Assembly: GCF_900129635.1 (NCBI RefSeq)
Contig: NZ_FSRB01000002.1
Location: forward strand, 2,384,727-2,448,726
Source of the DNA: Singulisphaera sp. GP187
Lineage (GTDB): Bacteria > Planctomycetota > Planctomycetia > Isosphaerales > Isosphaeraceae
Reading direction: 5' to 3'
DNA: 64,000 nucleotides
The notes below the pieces were generated by a model. It saw only the letters and a program-made list of their open reading frames with translations. It was not told where the DNA came from and did no database searches. The position numbers and the translations under genes were made by a program. Below, piece by piece: positions 36,901-47,237 of this stretch; the first letter of the stretch is position 1, and each line of letters opens with the position of its first letter.

Positions 36901-37563
36901 ACTGCCCCGCGTCTGAAGCTCTGCGTTCGCGAGTCCTCCCGGGTTGTTCCCGAAGCTCCATCCTCCCCCTGCCGGGGCGCTCACGGTCAATGCCGTCACC
37001 GCAAACTGCGACGACAGGTTGGCGAGCGCGAGATGAATATCCTGGATCCCGTCCGGACCAACTCCGGCACCCGGCCCGGTCTGGTCCTGCCCATCCTGGC
37101 CAAGCCATTGCACGTTGGCCGTGGCGCTCGGCATCCGGAGGTTGGGATCGGCCGTCCCCCCTGGAACATAGGCAACGGTGCTCGTTCCGTCATCGTAGTA
37201 GATGTTAACGAAGAACATGCGCCCCTTCTCGACCATATAGGGATCGAGATAGAGGTCGGCCGTCGTCGCTCCGGGTTGCTGGACCCAGCCTCGGTCGGGT
37301 CCTCCCCACGGGCCGTTGTCGATCCACTGTCCGCCACCATCGCCGAGCGTGACCACCTTGGTGACCGTGCGATCCGCGGGGAGATTATCGATCCGGATAT
37401 GCATGTCCTGGACGCCGTTCGGAGCAGCCGTCTGCGTCCACCCAACCAGGTCGTGGCCATCCTGGCCAAGCCAAACGCCGGTGACCGGCTGTGCGGCCAT
37501 CAAGACCCGGCCTTCAAGTGCTCCGACTGTAACGAACGTGGCCCGTCGGCGTTGCGGTCTCAT
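33937..37563 (-). CDS. large surface protein with three N-terminal repeats and a parallel beta-helix
   Basis: The start at MRPQRRRATFVTVGALEGRVLMAAQ gives the basic, 'LE.R.LM' N-terminus seen on planctomycete exported proteins; 1,208 residues. Three related domains start at about residues 31, 153 and 285, each opening WLGQDG or WVGQDG and ending in a DDGT/ADGK strand. A right-handed beta-helix follows (GSIYLSAGIYQVNQPLVLNRP, IIITAAPGATILFAQ, then many N-containing turns), like pectate-lyase-type or carbohydrate-active proteins. The last 280 residues look like two Ig/fibronectin-like modules. The tail is basic. No catalytic residue assigned; a polysaccharide-binding or -cleaving role is inference. 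Confidence 0.8.
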   Translation of the reverse strand: MRPQRRRATFVTVGALEGRVLMAAQPVTGVWLGQDGHDLVGWTQTAAPNGVQDMHIRIDNLPADRTVTKVVTLGDGGGQWIDNGPWGGPDRGWVQQPGATTADLYLDPYMVEKGRMFFVNIYYDDGTSTVAYVPGGTADPNLRMPSATANVQWLGQDGQDQTGPGAGVGPDGIQDIHLALANLSSQFAVTALTVSAPAGGGWSFGNNPGGLANAELQTRGSDLTKADLYFNPIPGMTGQVLTLNIVYADGKSEVLTVVAGASDPGLRMPTVAPIVVTWGTIGASWVGQDGLNPISPGDVHVTVTGLPTGRSVVSATLSNEARSNWAYQANNGSSGWVDPFAGRLTFQRSTTDASRAELGFTPNRDETGGLMTLRVVLDDGSIYAVQFAGGAVDLGKLAPVAAPTSIVARPGDDLVSLVNQYGSIYLSAGIYQVNQPLVLNRPIIITAAPGATILFAQAASDPVWTTAINIGCGNTTLDGFSVRFAGPIRWLTGTDTLASVIGTPNPRTPLVNLRLTHLDLMSPPAATPWEGAINLVWMTRAQSGVIADNVLKGGLTELTGGPWLVTGNNYQGTVPNTSADGVFVLHYSHDVLIANNTAQPVGASGKTWRFLVMTGSGYRDLVRNNNVVGIGPMDNDTVAHPNAPEIILTESYKLHYEGVVSSVSTDGRVVQIPYLQGSGATTGDVISILSGPEAGQWRLIAQALSPTSYLLNAPMSPGNSLISISTGFILETYQANTVDARGSSIAEDMILAGNHFGTKVLDNHFLGGNHGLRIAATASESPVRWGWSRAPFLGATVQGNTFEDNRSAAVFEVEEGPYTKRTADRTYMSLAFIDNAIVWSDAFLAARAQANLGLPTTFEGGNSQSTDPSGLVVTASGNTFKGPASLRSTVTWMAYAATLNGQRVTNQSVALLPTITLTAPTGLGLVHDTGVSATDGITNDSHLRFDTVAGAVGYEYSLSGTPDSFQAVPSPASFVPNGIGQGSNTVYVRAFDSSGNRGPTAFVVMIYDSIAPGAVTNLIAFQDGRVQFDASGPDDLHEYRLGGSGTYLFLGSATQFSTADLLKGPRTVQVHAIDLAGNVGPDSITTIVPRWVSVDREPTANEIPAPVATQPSVPSQAKPDQSNVVVATTPNVPPAGTPAALQRMHGHRWIRLAQFRAQHRRISPAAPKGAGTRSQLAPPSAEANHGPAGLRQRLRSLLQWKQSQKNHR

Positions 37564-38413
37564 GGTGTTGATCTTGCCAATGGTGCATCGCGATCGCCCT
37601 CCCTGAGCGGTAGCTACGGGATCCATCCCCTCGACATCGAGATCACGAGAAACAGCCGAACTGAGCAGGATCCAAATACGAACGGCGAAACAGGAAAGTG
37701 AACGGTGATCGTGCGGACTTGAGACCCGTGTCGACCAAACTCTGCTTGTTGCTTGCAACCGCTTAAAAAAGAAGAGGCCGCTCCAGGAACCTCGTTGAGA
37801 AAGGATCACCTCTTCAAAACAACCCTAGAACATGGAATCCGTCATGTCTTTAAAACTGCGTATTTTTGCCATACTTGTCTTGGTGCCGTTCCATTCGACT
37901 GAACATGACAGCAGTCACCGGGTGGTCGGTGATCGCCCCGAGAGGCGAGCATCCCGAACGTGACGAGGCAAACTTTTCGTCCTCGAAGCCGATCGGGATC
38001 GCCCCGTGCAGAATGGGCTCGTTCGCGTCAGCGATCCGACTCGCCACTTACGAGTATAAGTAGTACGACTTTTCCGGTTGTTGTTGAAAATCCGGTCGGA
38101 TCTCGAGAAACGGTCACGGATTCGGCGAAACCAAGGTCGGCCGGCTGGGGCGAGTAACGATTCAATCAATATTGAGGATTGGATCGATCTGCGAGACTGG
38201 GCGTATTGTGCAGTGATCTACGAGGTGCGAGGGCGCTCGCTGGGCGCGAGCCTTGGCTTGGCATTAGCGGCGGGGAGGTGGGTTGGCTCGTCACTCCCTG
38301 GGACGGCTGCGACGCCTTGCAGCCGGCCCAAAAAATCGACAGGCGTGCATAAAAATTCGACTCCGCGAACCAACGCGGGCGGTGGATCGGGACGACGAAG
38401 GATCGCGTGATCG
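37564..38413. other. 850-bp gene-free region
   Basis: This stretch, upstream of the beta-helix surface protein, has no convincing coding frame on either strand. The part from 37660 to 38130 has lower GC than its surroundings and probably holds the promoter of the surface-protein gene. I found no clear direct or inverted repeat beyond short GC-rich dyads near 38235. It could contain a non-coding RNA, but nothing in the sequence demonstrates one. Confidence 0.45.
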
Positions 38414-39130
38414 TCAGAGGGAGAGGAGAGCGGAGGCCGACTCGTTGAGCAGGGCAATCATCTCACGACGTTGGAGTCTTCTCGAGAGGGGGGCGAGGGC
38501 GGGGGGAGGCGTTCCATCATGGCAAAACGCGATAAAGCCGAACGGGTTCCATCGATTGCCGTCCAGCAAGGGAGCTCCGGCGGAGCGATCGGGTAGCGCG
38601 GTCAGCAGTGGCCGGACCGAGTCGGCGAGAGGCACGAAGATCGGGTGTTGACCGACCCGACGGAACCAGTAGGACGCGTTGCCCGAGTCCGGTTCGCGGC
38701 GATGGGCGATCCCGTGCCAGTAGGCGGAGACGGCACGTTCACCTAGGTCGTCAGCCTGTTGCGCCGCTTCGTGACTGGCCTCCCAGAAGTCGTGGACCTG
38801 AAACAGGCCCGCGACCAAAGCCAGTCGGGCCGGTTTCGGCGCGGACGGGAGAAGCGTCCGCCAGGTCGAGTCGGAGAGGACCGGTTCGAGCCAGGGACGC
38901 GAAGGGGGGGACTGAACCAGACCAATCCCCTCCTCCGCCTGGTCGTCTCCGAGCGCGGCGTGCCCAAGTAAGGCGATCAAGTCGGCCGTTGTCAGGTGAA
39001 ACGACTCGAGCAATCGTTGCGGTGATTCACCCGCCTCGAGTCGTTCCAAGGCCTGATCGACCGTCAGTCCGGTGCGTAAGCAGGGCGGACTCCCCGGTTG
39101 GCAGGCGACGAGTCCCCAGACACCGCTCAT
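38414..39130 (-). CDS. DUF433-like N-terminus fused to an unrecognised domain
   Basis: A 238-residue protein starting at ATG with GAGG nine bases upstream (MSGVWGLVACQPGSPPCLRT). Residues 12-60 (GLTVDQALERLEAGESPQRL, then a LTTADLIALLGHAAL helix) resemble DUF433, a small helix-turn-helix domain best known from antitoxins. The remaining 170 residues contain FQVHDFWEASHEAAQQADD and YWHGIAHRREPDSGNASYWF, His/Glu/Asp-rich motifs that look like a helical metal- or ligand-binding domain. The end of rseP overlaps its possible longer start. It is the last gene of dxr-rseP. Confidence 0.75.
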   Translation of the reverse strand: MSGVWGLVACQPGSPPCLRTGLTVDQALERLEAGESPQRLLESFHLTTADLIALLGHAALGDDQAEEGIGLVQSPPSRPWLEPVLSDSTWRTLLPSAPKPARLALVAGLFQVHDFWEASHEAAQQADDLGERAVSAYWHGIAHRREPDSGNASYWFRRVGQHPIFVPLADSVRPLLTALPDRSAGAPLLDGNRWNPFGFIAFCHDGTPPPALAPLSRRLQRREMIALLNESASALLSL

Positions 39131-39162
39131 TCCCGAATCCTCAAGGGGCCGACCGACGGAGC

Positions 39163-41114
<1,952 letters not shown>

Positions 41115-41127
<13 letters not shown>

Positions 41128-42320
41128 CGTCTTACCTCCTGCCGAGCCCAGGCGTCGACCACCCAGAGTTCGTCGAGTGTGGGCCTGGGGTTGAATGTGT
41201 GGTTATCAAGCGCTGCGCGGCACGCGCGGGCAAGGTCGAGGAAACCGATTTCGCCCGCAAGGAATCGAGCGACCGCCGCCTCGTTCGCGGCGTTCAATGC
41301 CGCCCCCGCGGTCCCACCCCGGCGCATGACCTCGAATCCCAACTCCAGACAGGGGAAAGTCTCGCGGTCCGGAGGCTCGAAGGTCAACGAGAACGCCTTG
41401 GTCAGATCGAGTAACGGACAGCCTCCCGCCACCCGATCGGGATAGGTCAAGGCATACTGGATTGGCAACCGCATGTCGGGCGGTGAAAGCTGCGCAATCA
41501 CACTTCCATCCACGAACTCAACCATTGAATGGACGATTGATTCGGGATGCACGACGACTTCGATCTGTTCGGGCTTGAGGTCGAACAACCACCTTGCTTC
41601 GATGACTTCGAGCGCCTTGTTCATTAATGTGGCGGAATCGACCGAAATTTTCGGGCCCATTCGCCAGGTGGGATGGCGCATCGCTTCTTCGGCGGTCACG
41701 TCGGCCAGTTCCCGGCGCGATCGGCCCCGGAACGGTCCGCCGGAGGAGGTCAAAATGACGCGGCGCACTTCGCGATCCTGGCCCGCGCGAAGTGCCTGGA
41801 AAATCGCCGAATGTTCACTGTCGACGGGCAGGATCGATCCGCCTCGTTGCCGAGCGAGATCCATGACCAACGGGCCGGCCACAACCAGGGTCTCTTTATT
41901 GGCGAGCGCGACGATCTTTCCCGCTTCCAGCGCTGCCCAGGTACTCTGCAAGCCGGCGGCACCCACGATGGCGCTGAGGACGCGATCGGTCTGGGCGTCC
42001 TGGACCATCTTGATCAGACCGTCCGGTCCGGAGAGGACTTCCACGCCGGTCCCGCGCAATTGGCCGTTGACGCAAGCGGCGGCCTGAGGATCCGTGAGCG
42101 TGATATAGCGGGGGCGATAGGCGCGCGCCTGGTCGACCAGCGCCTCCCAGCTTGTATGAGCGCCGAGGCCGTGAACCCCCAGGCGCGATCCTCCATCGTG
42201 CTCGATCACGCTCAGGGCACTTCGCCCCACGGAGCCCGTCGAACCGAGGACCACCACATTCGTCAAATTGACGCCCGAATCCATCGGCGATCTCGGCTCC
42301 TGCCCGGACATCCGTTGCAT
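41115..42320 (-). CDS. dxr: 1-deoxy-D-xylulose-5-phosphate reductoisomerase
   Basis: The first committed enzyme of the methylerythritol phosphate (MEP) isoprenoid pathway. The NADPH-binding strand VVVLGSTGSVGRSALSVI, GAAGLQSTWAALEAGKIVALANKETLV, the metal site region LPVDSEHSAIFQAL, ILTSSGGPFRG and MGPKISVDSATLMNKALEVIEARWLF are clear. The frame is 401 residues from the outermost ATG; the inner ATGs at 42311 and 42284 are alternatives. The latter has AGGAG upstream and starts closer to the family N-terminus. dxr-rseP adjacency is common in bacteria. Confidence 0.95.
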
Positions 42321-42672
42321 CTCTTAAGTAGGCCAGACGGAGCCGACTCACAGGTCAGGCCGAGCAGACCCTTGTCCACCGATTCCCCTGCGGACCGTCA
42401 GGTCGTTTGCCTATGGCTCACTATAAGAATTTCCAAAGAAACCGACAAGCCAGGCCACGACCAGGTCGCTGATCGAGGCCTCCCGCTTGAGCCACAAGTC
42501 GCGTCGGGTCGGAATGGTCGGACCGTGGTCGAGGTCGAGAAATCGCCGGTGTCGGCCGGGCCTAGTTTCTCGGCAAGGCTTGAAATCCCTGGCCACACCG
42601 GATGAAGTAGATGAAGTCACAAGATGCCTGGTGCGGGGGGATTCGACTCCTCGAATGAATTCGGAGCGATTG
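42321..42672. other. 352-bp divergent intergenic region between dxr and the TlpA-like gene
   Basis: Promoters for both neighbours must lie here. I see no clear hexamer pair or large dyad. A GC-rich section around 42540-42640 continues the frame of the thioredoxin gene upstream of its lipoprotein start, but without protein-like composition. Confidence 0.4.
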
Positions 42673-43791
42673 ATGACAGTTCTTGGACGAATCGTGCCCG
42701 CCGCCCTGCTTCTGCTCGTGGCGGGCTGTGACTCCCCGCCTAATATCGAGATCACGACCGGGGCTCCCGGTTCCGCGTCCAAGCCGCTCGGTAGTGAGCC
42801 GGCGCGGAATTCACCGGCAAAGCCCGAGCAGATTTTCGAGGAGGCGAGGCGGGCCGCGGACATGGGCAATCTCGGCGGTGCCTCGGCCTTGCTGGAAGAG
42901 GTCATCAAGAGCGAGCCCGGCAACCGCGAGGCTCTCTACATGCTCGCGGCCGTGGAACAAGACCGCGCGAGCGGCCTGGATCCCGCCAAGAGCGCGCCGA
43001 CCTTTCTGAGGTCAGCGACCGTGATCCGCCAACTTCGCACCCAATTCAAGGAACTGAACGAGACGGAGCTCAACCTGTTCCGCGTCGCGCTCTACAACGA
43101 GGCCCGAGTCCTGGCGTCCGAGGGGAAGCCGGACAAAGCCCTCGCGTCACTCAAGGAAACCATCGGAACCGGCTTCTCGAGTGTCGAGGTCCTGCGGAAT
43201 GATGAGGCGTTCTCGTCGCTCCGGAACCGGCCCGAATTCCAAGAACTGGTCAAGAAGGTTGAGGAGTCCGCGCGACTCCAAGCGAAAAAGAGGGTCAAGG
43301 CATTATTCGCGGAAACCAAACCCTTCAGTTTGGACTTCAGCCTTCCCAACCTCGAGGGCAAGACGGTCTCCTCTGCCGACTTTCGCGGTAAGGTGCTGAT
43401 CGTCGACCTTTGGGGAACCTGGTGCCCACCCTGCCGGAAGGAGATTCCCCACCTCATCGAGCTTCAGAAGACGCACCAGGCCGCGGGCGCCCAGGTCATC
43501 GGGATCAACTACGAACAAGTGCCACCTGAGAAGGTGAACGAGACGATTGCGGCATTCGTCAAGGAAACCAAGATCCCCTACCCCTGTCTGATCGGCGATG
43601 AGAAAACCCAGGAAGCGGTCGGAGGCATCGAAGGGTTCCCGACCACGCTCTTCATCGATCGCGCAGGCAAGGTGCGAGCCAAGCTGGTTGGGCTCTTCGC
43701 CATGGATGACAGCATTTCCCGGATCGGACTGGAAGAGCTCGTCAAGACACTCCTCGCGGAAGAAGTCCCCCCCGCCACCGAAAAACCGTGA
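42673..43791 (+). CDS. lipoprotein with TPR-like helices and a TlpA/thioredoxin domain
   Basis: The ATG with GGAG six bases upstream gives a lipoprotein signal (MTVLGRIVPAALLLLVAGC), so the protein is anchored by Cys19. Residues 45-200 are helical and TPR-like (FEEARRAADMGNLGGASALL, then REALYMLAAVEQD). The C-terminal half is a thioredoxin-like domain with the redox pair Cys251/Cys254 in WGTWCPPCRKE and the cis-proline region GGIEGFPTTLFIDRAG. Such proteins reduce disulfides or assist cytochrome c maturation outside the cytoplasm. 372 residues. Confidence 0.9.
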   Translation: MTVLGRIVPAALLLLVAGCDSPPNIEITTGAPGSASKPLGSEPARNSPAKPEQIFEEARRAADMGNLGGASALLEEVIKSEPGNREALYMLAAVEQDRASGLDPAKSAPTFLRSATVIRQLRTQFKELNETELNLFRVALYNEARVLASEGKPDKALASLKETIGTGFSSVEVLRNDEAFSSLRNRPEFQELVKKVEESARLQAKKRVKALFAETKPFSLDFSLPNLEGKTVSSADFRGKVLIVDLWGTWCPPCRKEIPHLIELQKTHQAAGAQVIGINYEQVPPEKVNETIAAFVKETKIPYPCLIGDEKTQEAVGGIEGFPTTLFIDRAGKVRAKLVGLFAMDDSISRIGLEELVKTLLAEEVPPATEKP

Positions 43792-43996
43792 GCGAGATCA
43801 GTCGGTCGCGACTTTAGGATTCAACAGATGGTTCGGGCCACAATGGGGGCGGGGGCCGATTCCCGCCTTCCTCAAGCTTCTCGTCAGGAGGGCCAAGAGC
43901 ACGCTTTAACGCCCGTCTGGAAGACGAATTGACGGTTTCAGCAAGTTCCTCTAAAGTCCGGCCCTCCACTCGGGCCGTCACAAAAGAGGAGGGGCC

Positions 43997-44536
43997 ATGG
44001 ACTGGCGATTGACCGTTCGTCGTCTACTGATCTCAGTGTTCCTGATCGTCCATCTCAGCGCGACGATTCTCTGGGTGATCCCCCCCTGCCCGCTCCGGGA
44101 ACGGACGAACACCCTCGTTTCCTACTACATCCTGCCACTCGGCTTCTGGCAATACTGGACGATGTTCTCGCCCGACCCGGCTCAGAACACGCTCACACTC
44201 GAGGCCGAGGTCGTCGACGCGAAGGGTCTTCGAACCGTCTTCCCCTTCCCCAAGCTGGCAGATTACACGGCCTTCCAGGCGATTCCTCGGTTTCGGCACC
44301 CGAAGTATGCGGCCAACCTGAGCGTCGGTTCCTTCGAGAAGCAACGCGAATTCGCCGCGCGCCACGTGGTGCGTCAGCTCCATCCACCTACCGACGCTTA
44401 TCCTTTGGAAGTGGAACTGGTCTATCAGGTTCGCCCCACCCCACCGCCCGGGAATCCGGTCGACCTGATGACTCCGTTGCAACGATCACCGTTCGCGACC
44501 TATCACTTCGCGAGCGAGAAAGAGGTGCGGCCATGA
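43997..44536 (+). CDS. membrane protein partner of the HTTM protein
   Basis: A 179-residue protein with an N-terminal membrane helix (about residues 9-30), a possible second short hydrophobic region (YYILPLGFWQYWTMFSPDP), and a C-terminal mixed alpha/beta domain of about 110 residues. Its stop overlaps the start of the HTTM gene by four bases (ATGA). The QYWTMFSPDP region is a recurrent feature of small proteins beside HTTM genes. Function unknown; acting as a subunit of the HTTM complex is inference from coupling. Confidence 0.8.
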   Translation: MDWRLTVRRLLISVFLIVHLSATILWVIPPCPLRERTNTLVSYYILPLGFWQYWTMFSPDPAQNTLTLEAEVVDAKGLRTVFPFPKLADYTAFQAIPRFRHPKYAANLSVGSFEKQREFAARHVVRQLHPPTDAYPLEVELVYQVRPTPPPGNPVDLMTPLQRSPFATYHFASEKEVRP

Positions 44537-45576
44537 ATCCCTTCCGCCCATGGAACCGATTCTGGTTCGCGCCGATCTCGGCGCGCCCCTTGGGCGCCTT
44601 TCGGATCCTCTTCGGGCTCCTGGTCTTGGCCAACCTCGCCATCGTGTCCTTCGATCTCGACTACTGGCTGACGGACACCGGTTTGTTGCAAGGAACGGAG
44701 GCCCGGGAAATTGCCGGCCCGCTCCGCTACTCCCCGCTCCAGTGGGTTGACGACCCGGTGAGCATCCGCCTCTTTTTCGGGGCGTCCGCCGTGGTGGCGG
44801 TCCTGTTCACCGTCGGCTGGCACACGAGGATCATGGGGGTTGTGCTCTACCTCGCGATGCTCTCGATTCACCATCGAAATATCGTGACAAACTGCGGTCC
44901 CGATACGCTGATCCTGATCATGATGTTCTACGCGATGCTGAGCCCTTGTGGCGCCGCATTCTCGCTCGATGCCCGGCGTACGGCCCGCAAACGAGGGACG
45001 CTCGCCGATCCGTTGATCGTGCCGTGGGCGCAACGCCTGATCCAGTTGCAGCTGTCGCTGATCTATTTCAACACGGCCGTTCTCAAATGCAACGGGGGCA
45101 CCTGGCTCGGTGGAACGGCCCTCCACTTCGTTTTGAACAATACCGAAGTGGGTCGCTCGCAACTGATGTGGCTGGTTGAATATCCGATCGTGATCAATCT
45201 CTTGACCTACGTTGCACTTGCTTCGGAATTCGCTCTCGCGGCTTTGCTCTGGTTTCGACCGACGCGGGCTTGGGCGGCGATCGTGGGCCTCGGACTTCAC
45301 GCCGGAGTTCTCTTCACCGTTAATGTGCCGATCTTCGGCGAGGTCATGACCGCCTGCTATCTCGTCTTCCTCGCACCTGACGAGCTCGATTCGTTCCTGC
45401 GGTTCATGAACCCCCGCTCCTGGTTGCGACACAAGGGCCATTCCCCATTGCCACTCGCGACCGTCCCCGGCCGTGTCGATCTTGCCTCCGGCCTGGCGGG
45501 GCGACACCAACTCGACCCCACGCTCAACCGGACCCGAGCGACGATCGAGTCGAGCGACCATGACCGGGATGGTTGA
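44533..45576 (+). CDS. HTTM-domain membrane protein (vitamin K-dependent carboxylase-like)
   Basis: A 347-residue multi-pass protein with the HTTM domain found in gamma-glutamyl carboxylase and in many bacterial membrane proteins. About seven hydrophobic segments are visible, with the N-terminal RPLGAFRILFGLLVLANLA and the central motifs HHRNIVTNCGPDTLILIMMFYAMLSP and QLQLSLIYFNTAVLKCNGGTW. The YF(N/S)...K lysine motif is conserved in the family and was proposed to be catalytic in the eukaryotic enzyme. The last 60 residues are a soluble tail. The substrate is unknown. Coupled to the upstream gene. Confidence 0.88.
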   Translation: MNPFRPWNRFWFAPISARPLGAFRILFGLLVLANLAIVSFDLDYWLTDTGLLQGTEAREIAGPLRYSPLQWVDDPVSIRLFFGASAVVAVLFTVGWHTRIMGVVLYLAMLSIHHRNIVTNCGPDTLILIMMFYAMLSPCGAAFSLDARRTARKRGTLADPLIVPWAQRLIQLQLSLIYFNTAVLKCNGGTWLGGTALHFVLNNTEVGRSQLMWLVEYPIVINLLTYVALASEFALAALLWFRPTRAWAAIVGLGLHAGVLFTVNVPIFGEVMTACYLVFLAPDELDSFLRFMNPRSWLRHKGHSPLPLATVPGRVDLASGLAGRHQLDPTLNRTRATIESSDHDRDG

Positions 45577-46395
45577 GGTTGGGGTGACCTGTAAAACCGC
45601 GGCTGATCGTAACCGCGCCCCCTGCCGCAAGCGTCACGCAAATCCGCCAAAAGATTTTCGAGACACAATCTTGACATACCACATGGGGCGCTACCATCAT
45701 TAATCCTGATGGTTATCGGCTGGGCCAAACTGCGGAACGGAGAAGCCCAAAAAGATCGCCCATCGAAACGCATGATCGTAGGCCAGGCGCTGGGAACGGC
45801 ACCTCGGGCCGAATCCTTTGCAGGCTCCTGTAGCGTCTCAAATTCACTCGCTATCGTAGTCAGCGGCTGCGCGGTTGCTCAACTTCTCGCCTCAACCATC
45901 GCGTCATGGAGGGAAGATGCATGCGCTCATTCGCCTGAGACGACCGGACTGGTGGGATCGCCCCCGCGTTGCGGAGCCTAAGGATGGCCATGCGCGGAGC
46001 GTGGAGCTGGCCATGGGGTGATCACGGAACGCAGCTGAAGTGCGACCGACCAAGAATCACACAGATCTGATTTTTTTGTTGACTTCTCGTGACACGAACT
46101 TGACACTCCGTACTGACGAGTCTGGGGATCGATTGTGACGCGGGGATTTGGATCAACGATTCTGACTGTTTTTTTCCTTGCGTTTCAAAGTCGTGTGAAA
46201 TTTATCGAAACATCAACCGACAGAAGGGGGAACATCGATAAGCGTGGGGCGGCTCGACGAACGGCCCCCCGATCGCCAATGACACGATGGATCGTCTTTG
46301 ACCAGGCCGGATCGGAAACGCTGGAGGTCGAATCATGCCGAGTCGTACATTGATCGTCGTGCCTCGGCATGGTTCTGGGCGAAGGAGCCTCGACG
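45577..46395. other. 819-bp region without a convincing gene
   Basis: A perfect TTGACA lies at about 45671 with TACCAT 15 bases on, and another TTGACA at about 46091, but neither has a good -10 at normal spacing. The region from 46050 to 46200 is AT-rich. Open frames here have poor composition. I see no repeats. It may hold the promoter of the small gene at 46396 or a non-coding RNA. Confidence 0.4.
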
Positions 46396-46671
46396 ATGAT
46401 CGGTCATTTCAACGAACTGCTTCGGGCGACCGCTGATGATGGAGCGTCTGCCACAACCTGTCTCTCAGCAAATCACTCAGCCGAGGAAATCGATCAGTTG
46501 CTGGAGGCTTGGTTTCGAGAGCGACAGGAACGTATCGAGACGGGCCTACTCCTGGATGAGGCCCAGCACCTCCTGAAACGGATCATTCGAGAGGGCCAAG
46601 TCACACCCGTGAGCCGACGGAAAACCACGAATCTGTTGCTCGCGATCAAGGCTGCCAATCAGGCTTCGTAG
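46396..46671 (+). CDS. small hypothetical protein
   Basis: A 91-residue helical protein (MIGHFNELLRATADD...), rich in Glu, Leu and Arg, with no cysteine pair or membrane segment. The middle (AEEIDQLLEAWFRERQERIETG) would form an amphipathic helix. No family recognised. It lies isolated between two long gene-free stretches; the frame could be spurious. Confidence 0.4.
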   Translation: MIGHFNELLRATADDGASATTCLSANHSAEEIDQLLEAWFRERQERIETGLLLDEAQHLLKRIIREGQVTPVSRRKTTNLLLAIKAANQAS

Positions 46672-47237
46672 TCTCGAACTCGTCCTCGGTTGACGAGCCC
46701 GTTGGGTTGGATCCACGCTCGCAAACTTGGCCGCGACCTGACTTGATGCGCAGGCAGAGCCGTGGCTCATGCCTCGGTGTTGTGTTTCTCCTCGCGCGGT
46801 CAGCGACCGGGCTGGGCGCGGAAATTAGGCGACGGGCTCAACATTCGGCTCTCCCTCTCGACGCGGTGATCGAGAGCCCTCGGATGGATCGCTGCCAGTG
46901 GTTTTTGCTTGCGCCGATCGGCCCCTTTTTTTTCTCTCGCCAGTCTGCCAGGTGAAGCTCGACGACGAGCCTTAAAGATCGCTCCCGACAATCGTTGCCG
47001 TTGGCTCGGGCGTGGCCTTGGCGAATCAACTCGGGGACTCGTGCGAGCGGAACACCGAACGATTCCACGAGAATCCGGGTGGTCGACGCCTTCTCCCGGG
47101 GGACCGGTGTCGTTTCGCCATCGTGGGGCCTCGCCTCTCGCTCAAAATCGATTGGATTTCTTTGAAGATTTCTGCCGACCACTTAAGAAGCGGACCGGTG
47201 GAAAATCGCGTGAATTGGCCACGTCGGGGATGGGTTG
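46672..47237. other. 566-bp region without a convincing gene
   Basis: Short open frames on both strands have unlike-protein composition, including a 114-codon minus-strand frame at 46838-47182 that I did not accept. The T-rich run near 46925 and A-rich stretches near 47150 stand out from the GC-rich surroundings. The promoter of the BON-like gene should lie near its 3' end. Confidence 0.4.

Noticed and set aside
42620..42660. tRNA T-loop-like GGATTCGACTCC
   Set aside because: No acceptor stem, anticodon arm or D arm can be drawn around it.
45671..45697. sigma-70 promoter at TTGACA ... TACCAT
   Set aside because: Perfect -35, but the -10 is weak and the 15-base spacing is short; no gene starts shortly downstream.
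46838..47182. 114-codon minus-strand frame in the gap before the BON-like gene
   Set aside because: Arg/Ser-rich, no recognisable motif and no ribosome binding site.
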